The notes under the pieces: model-generated
What the model saw: the letters and a program-made list of their open reading frames with translations, nothing else
Told to the model about the DNA's origin: nothing
Databases searched by the model: none
Assembly: GCA_019648995.1 (NCBI GenBank)
Contig: BLXT01001978.1
Span: 71,672-97,474 of the forward strand
Direction: 5' to 3'
DNA length: 25,803 nt
Origin: Plakobranchus ocellatus
Taxonomy: Eukaryota; Mollusca; Gastropoda; Plakobranchidae
In this document: positions 11,801-25,300 of the stretch, piece by piece
How positions within the stretch are numbered: the first letter of the stretch is position 1
Layout of the letters: every line of letters starts with the position of its first letter
Translations under genes and position numbers: made by a program

Positions 11801-14800
11801 CTGTGAACTGATTCCAGATCTTGACTCTTTTTTTTTTTTTTATTTATTAGCCTTCTTTGCTCATTGTGTTCAGTTCGATTCCAATTCAGCATTGGCTAAA
11901 CATATTTCTGTTTTAAGTGCCATTGTATATTTTTAGATCTATGGATTTCTAGCAGGTTTTCGAAATGGCTAAAATATTGTTTGTTAATATTCTGTCCTAG
12001 AAACGATATAAGCTTGTGATGCCACAAGAAACTTACAGGTATGTCTACATATCGGGCATAGGACGAATGAGAGTATTTGATAGGTCAGTCTTTTAGGCTT
12101 ACCATAAATACATAAGATGGTAATCCATGTCTTTTCTGGTATTGATTGTTTATTTGATTTTGATCCCATGGCCTGTGTATTATGTAAATAGTATTTTCTG
12201 GAAGTTGTAGTCATTAACTTTAAAAGATAAGCTTAGAGATTGCTGAGAGATAGCCCCCCGACGTTAGTAACTTTGTAGAAACCTGTAAGAATACCTTGCT
12301 GTTCCGAAATTGTTCTTCATCTACATTTCTAAACTTTTTGATTAATTTTATTCGGGAGTTGAGAATTATTTCTTTCCTTTAGTCTTTTCTCACAGGCAGT
12401 GTTCAGCCAGACCATTAACAGAGTAGCGCAAAGCAAATAGTGCCTGAAGTCAAACAAATAAACTTGAGATGAATAACGTTCATGCTTGTTTGGTACTTAT
12501 AAAAAAAACAAGGAAGCAGACAGTCCTCAGAAAAGGAACCACCCAAGACAAGAATTTCGATTCGGAGCTTTTAACACACGAAAAGGGCCGAGTCAAATGA
12601 AGGTCGTGACTCCTAAATGTCTCTTTGCAGCCTTTTCCTGGGCTGATGCTTTTTAAAACCCCTAACATTTATCTTTCTAAACTGTGGTAACTTTTCTCTA
12701 ACGCTCTTAGCTATGGGTGTCAATAATGCTGCCCGAATCGGCATAAAATTAATTATTTCTGAAGCAACCGCTCATCTTTTCAACTCCATCCCTCTCTTAA
12801 GCTATTATATGCTTGATAGCCTGATACCTCTCGAAACAATGATGAAGAGTTTGCTCAGAATGATGGAGATTAATGGGCAGTACTGGATAACTTATATTTA
12901 GTTTTGCACGTAATGTGTAAGGAGACAGTAATAAAAAGACGACCTTTTTTCCATTTTTTTTTCTTTTTNTTTTTTTTTTTTTTTTTTTTTTTTTTTTTGG
13001 GAGGGGGGAGGTCGATTACTTACTCTAGCGTCGATATGATGGCACCGCAAAAGTTCAGGTAAGACAATGTGAACAAATTTTCTGCTCCAACAAAGATTCA
13101 GGGAAAGATTTCCGATCACTGGCTTGCCATGTGTGTACCTAAGGAAAACGTGAAACGAGGCAAGATGTAACACCACAAGACGCGAAATTAAAAATATATG
13201 GCAAGACGTGAGCAACTTTGATACGAAACATATTGAGAACCAAGATATTTCTTAATAAGACATTACACAATCGGATACACAGCAAAACATGAGCAACACA
13301 TCACGACGTGAAAATCTGTCATACACAAAAGTTGGAGAACGAAGGCGATTCAAGTACGGGAATCAATATGATGAAGCTTGACTTAATTATCTCTGATTTC
13401 TAATATTACTAGAACCAATTTAATTTGCAGCAAGGCATGAACCAAAATAAAATTAAAACAATGACAATGAATCCAGCAGCAGTATTTCAAAACTATGAGT
13501 GTATCAATCAATCATCCTTAGTAGATGATAATGTTTCGCCATCATAATGGTTGTATGGGTATACATGGAAGGCCCACTTCCTTTGAACTCTCATGGAAAA
13601 AGCGGTGATCCGTGCACCGAATACTGGACGACTCAAATCACTGAGCGCGTAAATAGGTCAAGGTCCCTGCATTGAACGAGGCTGAACAGATTATTTACAA
13701 AGAAAAATCAGTCTGAGTTATTTCAGCGTTTTTATTTTTGTTTCTGTACCTGAATACCATACCTGCCACACACTCGTCCTGAGATATTCTCATCGTACGT
13801 CATGATGTAAGGAGGAGGTTCAATCTTTATTTCGAAGGGGGGTGGAACTGGCATGGAAAAAGGCAAAATGGGTATTCTTTTTTCAGTTCGTAATAATTAT
13901 TTTATGAAAGAAACTTGATTTGGGAAAAAAGCATTGTTTGAATTTACCTCACAAGGTGGTCGGACATATTTTTGCCATAATTTAACAAGTTCATCGCCTT
14001 TTCGATACTGCAAATGAACCTCTCGTCCTATGATTATAGAGGCTTAGATGTGACATTGAAAACGTACAGTTGCTACCAATGGAACAGAAAACTTAGCAAC
14101 TCTAAATAGTCTTGGACAGTTGTGTTATTTAAAAAAAAGAGACCACTCGAACAGAAACAGGTTAGACACGTTTCAAGCTTGTTACTCTCTCCTCATGGAA
14201 AATGAAAGATTTTGTTGCACTTGTTAGCATTAGTCGTTTTCTGTGGCCTCACAGGTTCTTCTTTGATTCATTGACCAGATGTTACCTCCTGCTATGTTAA
14301 CTAGTTGTAGATCTGAAGAAAAACTCACCATATTTCCTCACAGTGAATTTTCCGACCGTTTTTTGTCGTTTGGTCTCATCAAATCTATCCAGGTTGACCT
14401 CAATTTTCCAGTGCCCCTGATTGGCTTCTTTGCCAAGTTGGAAATCTAGGCTGATGATACCTGGACAATGTATGTAATGATCAGATCATATTTATATTAT
14501 TCAAGGAAGACTAGCACAGATAAAAATTATGCACAATAAGTCCCGCACAAAAAGATTAAGGTCAGAAAGTGGAGAAAGAGCTAAAACGAGATAGAGAGGG
14601 GCAGAAAATCTGGAAGGAGAAGCAAAGAGAGAGAAACTTAGAGGGAAAGAGAAATGGGGGCGATAAAGAGCGTGGTTCAAAAGTGAAAAAAAAATCAGAG
14701 ACAGAATTGTCCTGGCCACTTTTAAAGTTTTTTAACGTAGAGAAATGTGATTTTCAAAGATCCATATAAAAAAAGCAATATCCTCCAAAAACCTAGCACC

Positions 14801-16342
14801 GACCATACTGCCTTATTTGTATCTGGCTTCAATTTGCCTGTCGTCGTGACTAGTATATAATTTTAAACGTTGGCATGGCTGCTTTACTAGCTACTGATTT
14901 TGACGAGTCTCTCACTCAATGAACCTGCCAGTGCTTTGTGCTTCCAATTTTGTTATGCATTAAAGGGGAAACGCAGGTATTTTGTTGTGTTATTAGATTT
15001 ATTTTAAGATACCTAATAGTTTTGTAAGGGGCCGGTATAAAAATGTGCGATCGGACCAGATGTGCATAAATCTCTCAAAAGTCACAACACTGTTGCTCTA
15101 ATCTCGCACTCACCTTTTGTGGTCAAATTCAAATATTGTTTAACTCTTGAATCATTGGGATCTTTAATGTAGATCGAGTCAATCTGTTAAAAACAGAGCA
15201 AAGCATAGGTATAAATATGGATGTAAAATGAAGTCTGTAATTATAATTTTTTAAACAACTTATAAGTTTTCCTTGAAATCGTCAAAAAAATAGAGAGAGA
15301 CACTGAGCATTGCTGTTTTTCGCTTCGTTGACCTTTTTTAGTTCTAGAGACGTTTATAAGGTTTTCGAAATAGCAAAAACATTGTTTGTAGGAAGTTGTT
15401 GCTTAGTAACCAAGAGACCAGATAATCTTGGGATGCCACTATAAACTTCTTAAATATATTTACGTATTTGGAGGGGCTCAATAAGAATATATGGTTTGCC
15501 AATAATTTTAGATAAAAGCGTTTACATAAGATAACCTCGAGTCTTTTCTAGCATGATCTGTTTGCATAATAATGACTTAATCTGCCTGGGCGGATAACAC
15601 AAAACGATGAAGAGATTGTTGGAGATCACTGAGAGATAGACAGCCGAGTTTAGTACTTAATTATAGATTTATAACATGTTGGTAAGTTACCATGCTATTC
15701 GAAAATTATTCTCCATTTAAATATATGAAAACTTTGTTTTGAATTTCAAAACTTTTTGGACCAAGCCTTGAAAAAATTCACGTTTTTCGTCCCTTCTAGG
15801 AACCATTTGCCATAAGCGGTATTCAGTTAGAATTGCCATGGTACCGGGATAGGAAAGCGTGCAATAGGCCGACCCATTGGGATACGGATGTTATTGAGTT
15901 AATTCAAGCCCTACTGTTCCGAAAATACAGAGAAACTCGAAGAGCCGTGCAACTTAGCAAACTGCGCCGGACGGATATTCATGGAAATCGGCATGGAATT
16001 GGACAATGCCCATACCTCGGGATAGGCTAACAAGTCCCTGGAAAATATCCTTTGATGGCAGGACAGGGTGGTCATGGCCACGGCGGCGGACATAATGCGG
16101 ACGTTCCTCCGAGAGCCATATTACGGTAAACAGAATATCAGGCTCCGGCGTTTTCCTCAGATAAAAGGGCGCTGAGAAATAGCACTGAGAATCCATGTTT
16201 ACTTTTAAGAATTTGGAATTATCTGAGGATACGGAAGTAAAAAGAAAGCAGCAAGTTTCGAGTAAGATTTGTAATGCCTTGCTGAGAGAGATTGTGTGTG
16301 TGAGTCTGTGTGTGTGTGAGAGAGAGAGAAAGAGAGAGAGGG

Positions 16343-16380
<38 letters not shown>

Positions 16381-19300
16381 AAGTTTTAAGGAGAGAATAA
16401 ATAAGAGCGTTAGATCGGTCAAATTAGTTAACCATAAGTCTGCAAATTCAACCTTTATCTAGAGGTTTTTGATTTAATATTGATTAAATCAGCTTGTGTA
16501 TATAAAAAGTATTTTCTAGAAGTTGTAGGCTGTGGGTAATACTTTTTACTCCCATTTACTTCCGTGTTAGTCATAATTATTCCCCAATGCAGCCGAATCC
16601 TCACACGTAAACAGAGAACATGATCTTAGTTACATACAGATTTAATGGAAGTTATTCTTTGATGTGTCGTTATTCCTTGCTTGTGCCCTCTCGGACTCGG
16701 CCTATCGAAATAAATTACTTCCGTCTATTGAGTCCATTTTTAGTGTCTTTGTCTTTCTAAGGGAACCATCCCAATTCCGCCCTAGACCCCACCTTGACTT
16801 TTTCTGAGCCTATATGTATGATGTTCTATTAGTAAGTGTGTGGCTTGCTTTCCAGTTTTACACCAGAACAGTTTAGCAGGGGTAGATGTAATCGATTCAG
16901 GCAAAAAAGAGAGTAGCTGAGTAAGATATAAAAACACGCAGCAACGAGCCCAGCTCAACTATTAATGTTTCATCCAGTTTCATAATTTTAGTTGCTCTAG
17001 TGAAAAAAATCGAAGCATAATCATTAATTTTCTAAATGGTTGTCAGGTATTCGGAGGGGGGTTCTTTAGAGTAGAGATAGATGTATAGATAAGTTAAGTT
17101 GTCGTCCATTTGTTTCTAAATATAGTAAAAGTATTCAAACGCCAACTCAAACATATAAAAACAAATAAAACAACACAGAGTATACGCAAGAACGTTTCGC
17201 CCTAAGGCTCTATTTTTTCTTGATAAAGCCCTAGTGCGAAAGTTTCTTGGTGTTTGTTTACTTTTAGTATTTCATTTCCTTCAATCACCATTGCATCTTC
17301 AGGATCCTTAAACGTATTTATCTGTTTCTGGAAGTACGGCATTTGTATACGTTTTTTTTTTTATTTCTAAACCAATAATTTTTAAAGTCTACGCCACCTA
17401 GCGAGTTAAGAAAACACATACATGTATACAGAAGAATAGCAGATACCTCATTAAACTCAAGCCCAATCAATAAGAAATGCCATTACAGCATGTAAAGTAT
17501 GTCCAAGAGGAAAATCCTGCCCTAATGTAAAAAAAACTGAACAACATTTTGATCATTCCCTTTAAAAATTGTTTCCACAATATCTTTCTGCAGATGGATA
17601 ACCCAGTGAGAGTGAGATAGAATATCCGATACAGACACACTTCACATACAGGAGCTATGGCAACCATTGAGGTAACTGAATCCTACTGATATTGAAGCTG
17701 CAGCCAATTTATAAGCCAGCATAAATATTATTGTCAATGCAGGGTTGAATAAAAATTGAAAAATCTTAATTAGAGAGGCATACACAAATTTAAGTGGACT
17801 TACGATATGAAGAAATTTAGTCACTTTTTCGTTGAAAACTTTGAAAATGTGATTTGTTCTTATGAGGAATGGGGAAAGGGAATCGTTTTACTTTTATTGT
17901 AATAATTGTTTTCATTTAACCCTTTTGGTGTCACCTCATCTTCCTGTTATTCATAGACACGCGATGTGGAATAAACACCAAAAAAAATGTAGGAACCTGA
18001 CGCGATTAATGTTGCGTATGTGATTTGCCAGTATTTGATGACACTTTATGTTTTTCGTGTTGCTTTCAGTTCTGCTGTCGATCGTATATTTATTTTTGTC
18101 TAACGTTTTCTGCTGCTTAGGTCACAATACATTTTATGAATAGTATAAACACACTCAAGAGTATTCTGAGGTGTCATTCACTTATTATCCTCTGTTCTTG
18201 ATGCTCCTCATTCCTAAGTACTCAAGTTTAACATCAGGAAATCTTCAACTGTACATTCTCAAATTTTCTTCTATAGACTGTACCTAAAACTGATTGTACA
18301 AATGATGGATTCTTAACTGGCAACCTTGAACGGCCTCTCAAGGACAACTGCAGAGGTAAGTCAGTTTTAAAATGACTAATAGTTTGATATATTGTTGAAT
18401 AAGTTTAAATATCATTTTTGTCATCAATTGTTTCTCAATTGTTCTTGTAGCACATAACTGAATCAGAACTCCTCTCTTTAAGAGCTTTGGATTCCACGTA
18501 TAATGTTAAGTAAACAGTAATAGTATTTGCTTAATTTGGAATGTTGTACAACAAACTATTACTTTCACTAATTTTAGTTCCAAGTTTACTTTTGAACGTG
18601 CTAATGTCACCAAAATGTAGGTCAGCCTTTTCAAATGTAGTTTAGGGCCATTTGAAAAGAAATGAATCATTTTTTTTTTATTCGCTGTTACTAAACACGT
18701 TGTACGTTGTGAGCGGTTTTGGACCAACACTTTTGTATAGTAAAAAATTCATGACTACTCCATAAACCTTCTCTATTGCTTCGCCTGAAAATAGTGAAAA
18801 TGGGTTACCTTTGATAGGCACTTGTGAAACTAATAAATGCTTTGATTAACTATATGAGACATCTTCTCAAAAAGAGAAATTCCATTGGAATCATTTAATC
18901 AGGTGATGTGGCTGGTGATGATGATGATAATGAAGGTGAAGGTAGTGGTGATGATGATGCAGATGGAGATGATGAAGATTATGATGATGATTGTCAGTCA
19001 TGATGATGAAGTTGGTGTTGGTGAAGATGATTATGATTATGATTGAGAAGATGAATGTGTTAATGATTAAGATTATTATGATGATGTCTACAGTAATATT
19101 CCAATAAAGGGGGAAAATAATTTATCATAAAATGATAGTTTTATCCTTATCTTATTGTTCAATTCACTTTGAGCAAGTCACAGTGAATAGTCCGATTCGT
19201 TGAAGAATAGGCGTAGCTTTTGATCTAGTTATACCATAGAGATGAAATAGGTAGCTAATCTGCTACTCTTGCACAGTGCGTTTTTCGGCTCACGACGCTT

Positions 19301-22300
19301 GGGGAGGAGTAAAACTTTTCAGATCGATTTTTAAGTGGTAAAATATGCTTTTTAAAATGTAACAGCTTATTTGTATAGATCGATTGAAGCATTCTTAGAT
19401 ACTCATGATCCAGAAAGAGCCACTCTGCCAATTTCAGCACAACATATACGGCAAAGGTTAAGTTACCTTTGAGAACACAGGAATCGAGCTTGTCGATGGG
19501 ACATCATAACCTATTTTGCCATTGATAATTTAATATGTAACAAGTGTTATTTGTTTCTTCATTTTCACCGCCGCCAAGATCAGATGGCTTTCTCCTTTTT
19601 ATGTAATATTCATCATGACTTTTACAGGCTTTATGAATCTACGTTGGAAATGTCATGATGGAGATTGATACTGGGCAAGCTAGAAGATACACTGGGAAAT
19701 GTCTCAATGAGATTTCTATGGTTGGAGGACATAGCTGTTCAGTCTAAGGAGTTGAGGTAAGAACTGATAGGAAATGTCCATGAATTGGTTCCTCCTTTTT
19801 AAATGGCACGAAGAGAACTTTTCTCTGAGATATTTGACATGGAGGATCTTGAACCTTTAGCATAAAAAAAGGAAAAGAAGAATGTGCCATCACTTGACAG
19901 TAGTTCAGATGAAGATATTGCTCAAGAGAAAATAATATCTGCTAGCTTGAAAAGAAAGTGGACTTCCATGGAGCTTTCCACATTGAAATCTACTTTCAGC
20001 CATTTTCTATAAGGCAAAGTTCATTCCTCTAAGAAAAGTATGGAAGATGAAATTGCTAAGCACGCTTGCCTGAAGACATGGGCAGTTCCACGAATCACAT
20101 AAAAAATGCAGCACTTGATCTATAAGGATATTTTACCTTTTTTGTATCAAGCTCCCACTAACTGAGTGACAAGTTTTACAAGCACTCAGCCAAGAAAAGA
20201 TGAACATAGTTTAAAGGTACTGCGCATAGATCAAATGCATAGGGGCTTTGTGTAAACAATATGTACTTCCTTTAAGTATGTTTTATAAGTATTTTTTTTT
20301 ATTATCATTATGTGACATACAACACTAACTGTTTTTGTGATGTTATTGGTTTGCATGAGGAGTTGTAACATTATAAAATAATTAAGAATGGTGGCAATCT
20401 TGTTATTGCTCATGATATATGTGACAGGGCAGTAATGGCGATGGTTGCGTTAAAGAGGAGCTGGATAACGTGATCGCAGTGTAGATTTGGTAGTAGCAGT
20501 TTTGGATGCCAGTGCCTCTATCTTCCCTGTGGAACGTTGCAAATTGAAATGCAATAAAGTACAAAAGAAAATATGGCAAACGTCTATGAAAAAAATGCAG
20601 ACAATAAATTTAATATTCAAGTACTGTGGCATAGCCGAAAAACCAACTTAAAGATTATATAAGGTAGTCAAGGCGAATACATTTTTAGAGCAAAATTTTT
20701 AAAAAGTTTGGCAAGAACGCAGGATTGTCATACTAGGAGCACAACTGTAATTATGGTGCGGATAGATCATTGGTAGAGGTAAAAGTAGAATGCCTGTCAA
20801 GCTAACTTGACATATGGAAGATAAAAGAAAGAGTAAAAATAGCACTCTTGAGAACAAGTAAAAAATTAGAAAATCCTAAAGTGCGATTAGGTGTATGACG
20901 GTGGAGAATCAAGATTAAATAACTGTAAAACAGATACTAAATTATATTTTCTTTCAAGAAGAGGGACAGAAACTTCGTATGAAATATGAAGGTTTGCCGG
21001 AACGTACGTTATCGTCATTATTATGTTTGAACACTTTTTTGCATATTCTTGAAAAAAAAAAGTACTCACCAATACATAAACCTAGTGTTACTGAGAGTAA
21101 CGGCGTAAAAAAAGCCTCATTTATTAAGATTGGTTTTGGACATATTGTGCTATTCTAAATACTCTTACCAACTTCGGAACATAATCATGATGACATTCAC
21201 TAAAAGGAGGCAAATACCTTTTTTTTTTGCACTTGCGTCTAATTACAATACCTAACATTACATCATTAATTTATATAAAGGGATTTCAGAACTCGCTAAA
21301 ACCAAGTAAAATATATTAATCGTGAACCTTGTAAAGATTGTATATAATTTTGCTGTTGCATAACTAGCCTAATATAACAAAATAGCATTTCAAAAACATT
21401 ATACATTTCTAAGTATGACTGTAAACTGCTCCTCGCTGCTTCGCGAGTTGGGAGAGTAAACCCAGGAGCTACAGGATGGATAACCTCTAACGAAAAAAGG
21501 CCCACTCACTGCTTCGTGAGTTGGAAGAGTAAAACCAGATGTTACAGGAAGGAAAACCTCTAACGAAAAACCGGTCAATACCACGCCCGGCCAGCGCGTT
21601 GATGGTAGGCTTTTTACCCGCATCATGATAGGACAACATAAAGGAGGCCGTATTTCCCAAGGCCAAAATGGGGATCCCTCTCGAGGCGATTTCCCGGCAA
21701 CGCAGACTTTATTCTCAAGGCGCACGCCTTCGCATGAAGTTCCAAAGTCAAAGCCTCCGGGACGCTGTGGGGCCGATAGAGGTAAAGGAAGCACCGCCAC
21801 ACTACACTTTGCAACATACAATACAAAAACATTAGCATCACAGGAGGATTTAGAACAATTACAAGATCAATTAAAAGGTTTTAAATGGAGCGTGATAGGA
21901 TTGTGAGACTTACAGAAAAGGAGAAGGAAGTGTAGAATTATCAGACGGGTCTTGGCTGTATGACGCAGGGAGAACAGAAGAATCACCGAACACAAAAGGT
22001 TTAGCTTTTTTGGTACATAAAGATATAAAGGACTACATCGAGAGTTTCGATAAACACTCGGACAGAATAATCTCATGTAAAATCAAGCTTCAAGGAGAAT
22101 CGTTGCAATTAACTGAAGCTTATGCTCCAACAACAGAGTACGACGACGCCGACGTTGAGATCTTCTACGAAGAACTAGAAAACGCTATGGACCCAAAATG
22201 CAAATATAAGGTAATAATAGGCGATTTCAATTCTAAGATAGGCGTTAAGGAAGCAGACGAAGAGAACGAGTGGATTGGCCCCTTTGGTATTGGAGAGAGG

Positions 22301-25300
22301 AATGAAAGAGGAGAAAGACTGATTGACTTCTGTGTGGCAAACAAGCTATATATTACTAATTCTTTTTACCAGAAACCAACATCTCGCTACTGGACATGGG
22401 AATCTCCGAGAGGCCGCTACAAAAACCATATTGACTTTATTTTGACAACAGATAAGTCTATGGCTCAGAATACAGAAATTATTACAAAAGTGGACATAGG
22501 AAGTGACCATCGAATGGTGCGAAGTAGAATCTGCATCAATAAGAGATTGGAAAGACTCAAGAGAATAAAGAGAAAGAAACCACCCAGAATAGACGTGAGA
22601 CAATTAGAGAAAGTAGCACCTATATTTCTTCTTGAATTACAAAATAGATTTGAAGTTCTGGCCAACGAAACACCAAGCATCGAAATTTTAAATGAGTCTA
22701 TCACAAAAACTGCTGCCGAGGTTTCAGAAAAACGCATTGAAACGGAGGAAGAAGTAAATACCGAAGATAAGATGATTGAACAACTGGAACAGAGAAGAAA
22801 AGAACTGAGAAAGAAGGACAATAAAACTAGAGCTGAAAGAGTAGAGTACAGCGAAGTTAACAAAACAGTCAAGAAGAAAAGAAGAGCAAGAGCCAGAAGA
22901 AAAAGAAAAGACTTTGTCATAAGGATACTACAACAAAGGAAAGGCCCCAAGGAAACACATAAATATAAAAGCAAAAAGAAAATTTCATGTATGAAGGACA
23001 ACGATGGACATAAAACAACAGACAGAGAAGAAATACTCGAAATTTGTAAAAGTTTCTATAAGACGCTCTATGAAAGCACTCTACCAACACCGACAAATTG
23101 TGAAAAAGAAAGTCCTGATAGTGATGAAGTACCACCATTCACCACTAACGAAGTCAAGAGCTGCTTACTAGCCCTGAGCAAGAAAAAAGCCCCCGGCCCA
23201 GACAACATCACCAGTGACATACTTTTACTCGGAGACGAACCAGTTTTAAAATATCTAACAAGTTGTTTTAATGACATTTTAAAATCACGCAAAATTCCGG
23301 CCTGTTGGGAAGAAGCAAAAATAATTATTATCTACAAGAAAGGAGATCCTGGCGACATAAAGAACTACAGACCAATCAGCCTGTTGTCGCATAGTTACAA
23401 GCTTTTCACACGACTCCTACAAAAAAGGATGGAAAGAATTTTAGACGAAAACCAACCCAGAGACCAAGCAGGGTTCAGAAAAGGATACTCAACCACCGAC
23501 CATATTTACACCTTAAATCAGGTCATAGAGAAGTCCAACGAGTACAATCTTCCACTTTGCGTGGGTTTTATCGACTACGAAAAAGCATTTGACTCCGTAG
23601 AACATTTTGCCATCTTCGACGCATTACGAAAAATCAACATCAATGAAACGTATGTCACCATCCTTGAAAACATATACCGAAATGCTTCCGCAAGAGTTCA
23701 TATTGATAATCTGGAGTCAGAATCATTTCCTATACATAGAGGCGTAAGACAAGGGGATCCTATTTCTCCGAAACTATTCACAGCGGCCATCGAGATGATA
23801 TTCCGGAAAGCAGACCTGGAACACGGGTTAAATGTCGATGGCGAAACACTTACGAATCTCAGATTTGCTGACGACGTTGCACTTGTCACAGAAAAAGTAG
23901 AGAACATGGAGGAACAACTGAATGTGCTGAACAACATCAGTCTAGAATCAGGGCTTAAAATGCACAAAGGAAAAACGAAATACATGAATAATTTTGAAAG
24001 CAACAAAGACATCACCATAGACAAGAAAAAATTGAGAAGGTCGAAAGCTACAAATATTTGGGACAAACAACCTATCTGAAAGACACAACAAAAGAAGAAG
24101 TAACATGCAGAATAAGAGCAGGTTGGAGTTGTTTCGGAAGAAACAGAGAGATTTTCTTAGACGGCAAAATGCCCATTTCTCTAAAAAGACAAGTTTACGA
24201 TCAGTGTGTCCTCCCCACCATGACCTACGGATGCCAAACTTGGTCATTGACAAAAGCTACGACCCAAAAGTTAAGAGTTGCACAAAGAGCAATGGAGAGA
24301 AAGATACTAGGAATAAAGCTGGCAGACCGAGTAAAGTGCAGTGAGATAAGAAAAAGAACACAACTACAAGACATCGTAGACTTTGTGGCGAAACAAAAAT
24401 GGAAATGGGCTGGACATGTGGCTAGATTAAAGGACAACAGATGGAGCCTTCGAGTCACCGAATGGCAACCCAGGAACGGCAAAAGATCAAGAGGAAGACA
24501 AGCAAGGCGATGGCGAGACAACATTGTGAAGAAGAAGGGAAATACGTGGTGCAGAGACGCGAGAGACAGTGACGAATGGAGACGTGATGCGGAGGGCTAC
24601 ATCCTGCAGTGGATGGACAGAGCCTCGTAGGATCGTAGGATCGTAGGATACATTTGCCATTACTTAAAATTATATATCCTTTATCAGATTTTGAGAATCA
24701 CACAAATATCCATTTACCTAGAAAATAAGAATATTAAGGTTCCATATATCCGTTGCATTATATATCAGGCATATTGAAACATCGACTTGTTTTAAAAAAA
24801 TGTTTGTGAATCATGAAAATGATAAATATGAATGTGCAGCGAAACTCGATTTTGTTATCATACTATGCTTATATTTAGGGATTTCAGAAGTCACGAAAAC
24901 CAAGCGACAATATATTATATCAACCTTGTAAGGATCGCATACACAAAAATACACACAAACATAGAGTTGCATTGTATCTTTACGGTAAAGAGTTTGTCTG
25001 TAGACAGATCAGGCCCCTTGTAGTATTTGAATGCCGCTAAGTTTGAAAATCCCACTATAATGAGTTGGCTTCTAGCTTTACAACCCCATATTGTAAATTT
25101 TGAGGTTGAATACCTTAATAATAGTGAGAATGTAAGTTCAGATTTCTTAAATAGAGTTAAGTTTTTGTGTAGCTTATAGTGTTTACCGTCGTACAACGTA
25201 ACTAAAGCCTTCACGGGCATAAGATGCATCTGTGATAAATATATGCGGATAAATTGACTCTGCATATAATAATGCCTGTTATACAGGTTGCATTGCTTAA

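Larger units (their letters stand above)
21409..24647 (+). mobile_element. Nearly full-length RTE-clade LINE, 3.24 kb
   Basis: Complete layout in 3239 bp: a 5' leader with a 73-bp tandem dimer, one ~1000-codon reading frame from about 21625 to 24630 split by two frameshifts, and a tail of three TCGTAGGA units. RTE elements are typically 3-3.5 kb with one ORF encoding an APE endonuclease and RT and almost no 3' UTR, which is what is seen. It sits in intron 2 of the A2M-like gene, antisense to it, and is flanked by ATACATTT duplications. It is much less decayed than the RTE remnants at 4137-6256, so it is a recent arrival, but this copy cannot make an intact protein. Confidence 0.9.

Noticed and set aside
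12898-13215. 105-codon minus frame with poly-Lys
   Set aside because: Exon 6 fused to intron and a T homopolymer containing an undetermined base; only 13024-13138 is coding.
15833-16196. Overlapping frames on both strands in the GC-rich patch
   Set aside because: No start context, splice sites or family motifs support any of them.
22465-23001. 178-codon Leu/Ser-rich minus frame, apparently membrane-like
   Set aside because: Antisense shadow of the Lys/Glu-rich linker of the RTE polyprotein.
24915-25265. 116-codon minus frame
   Set aside because: It contains STDK near its end, which briefly suggested an MG2 motif, but the context is wrong and exons 1-2 at 25622-25803 already supply that part in phase.
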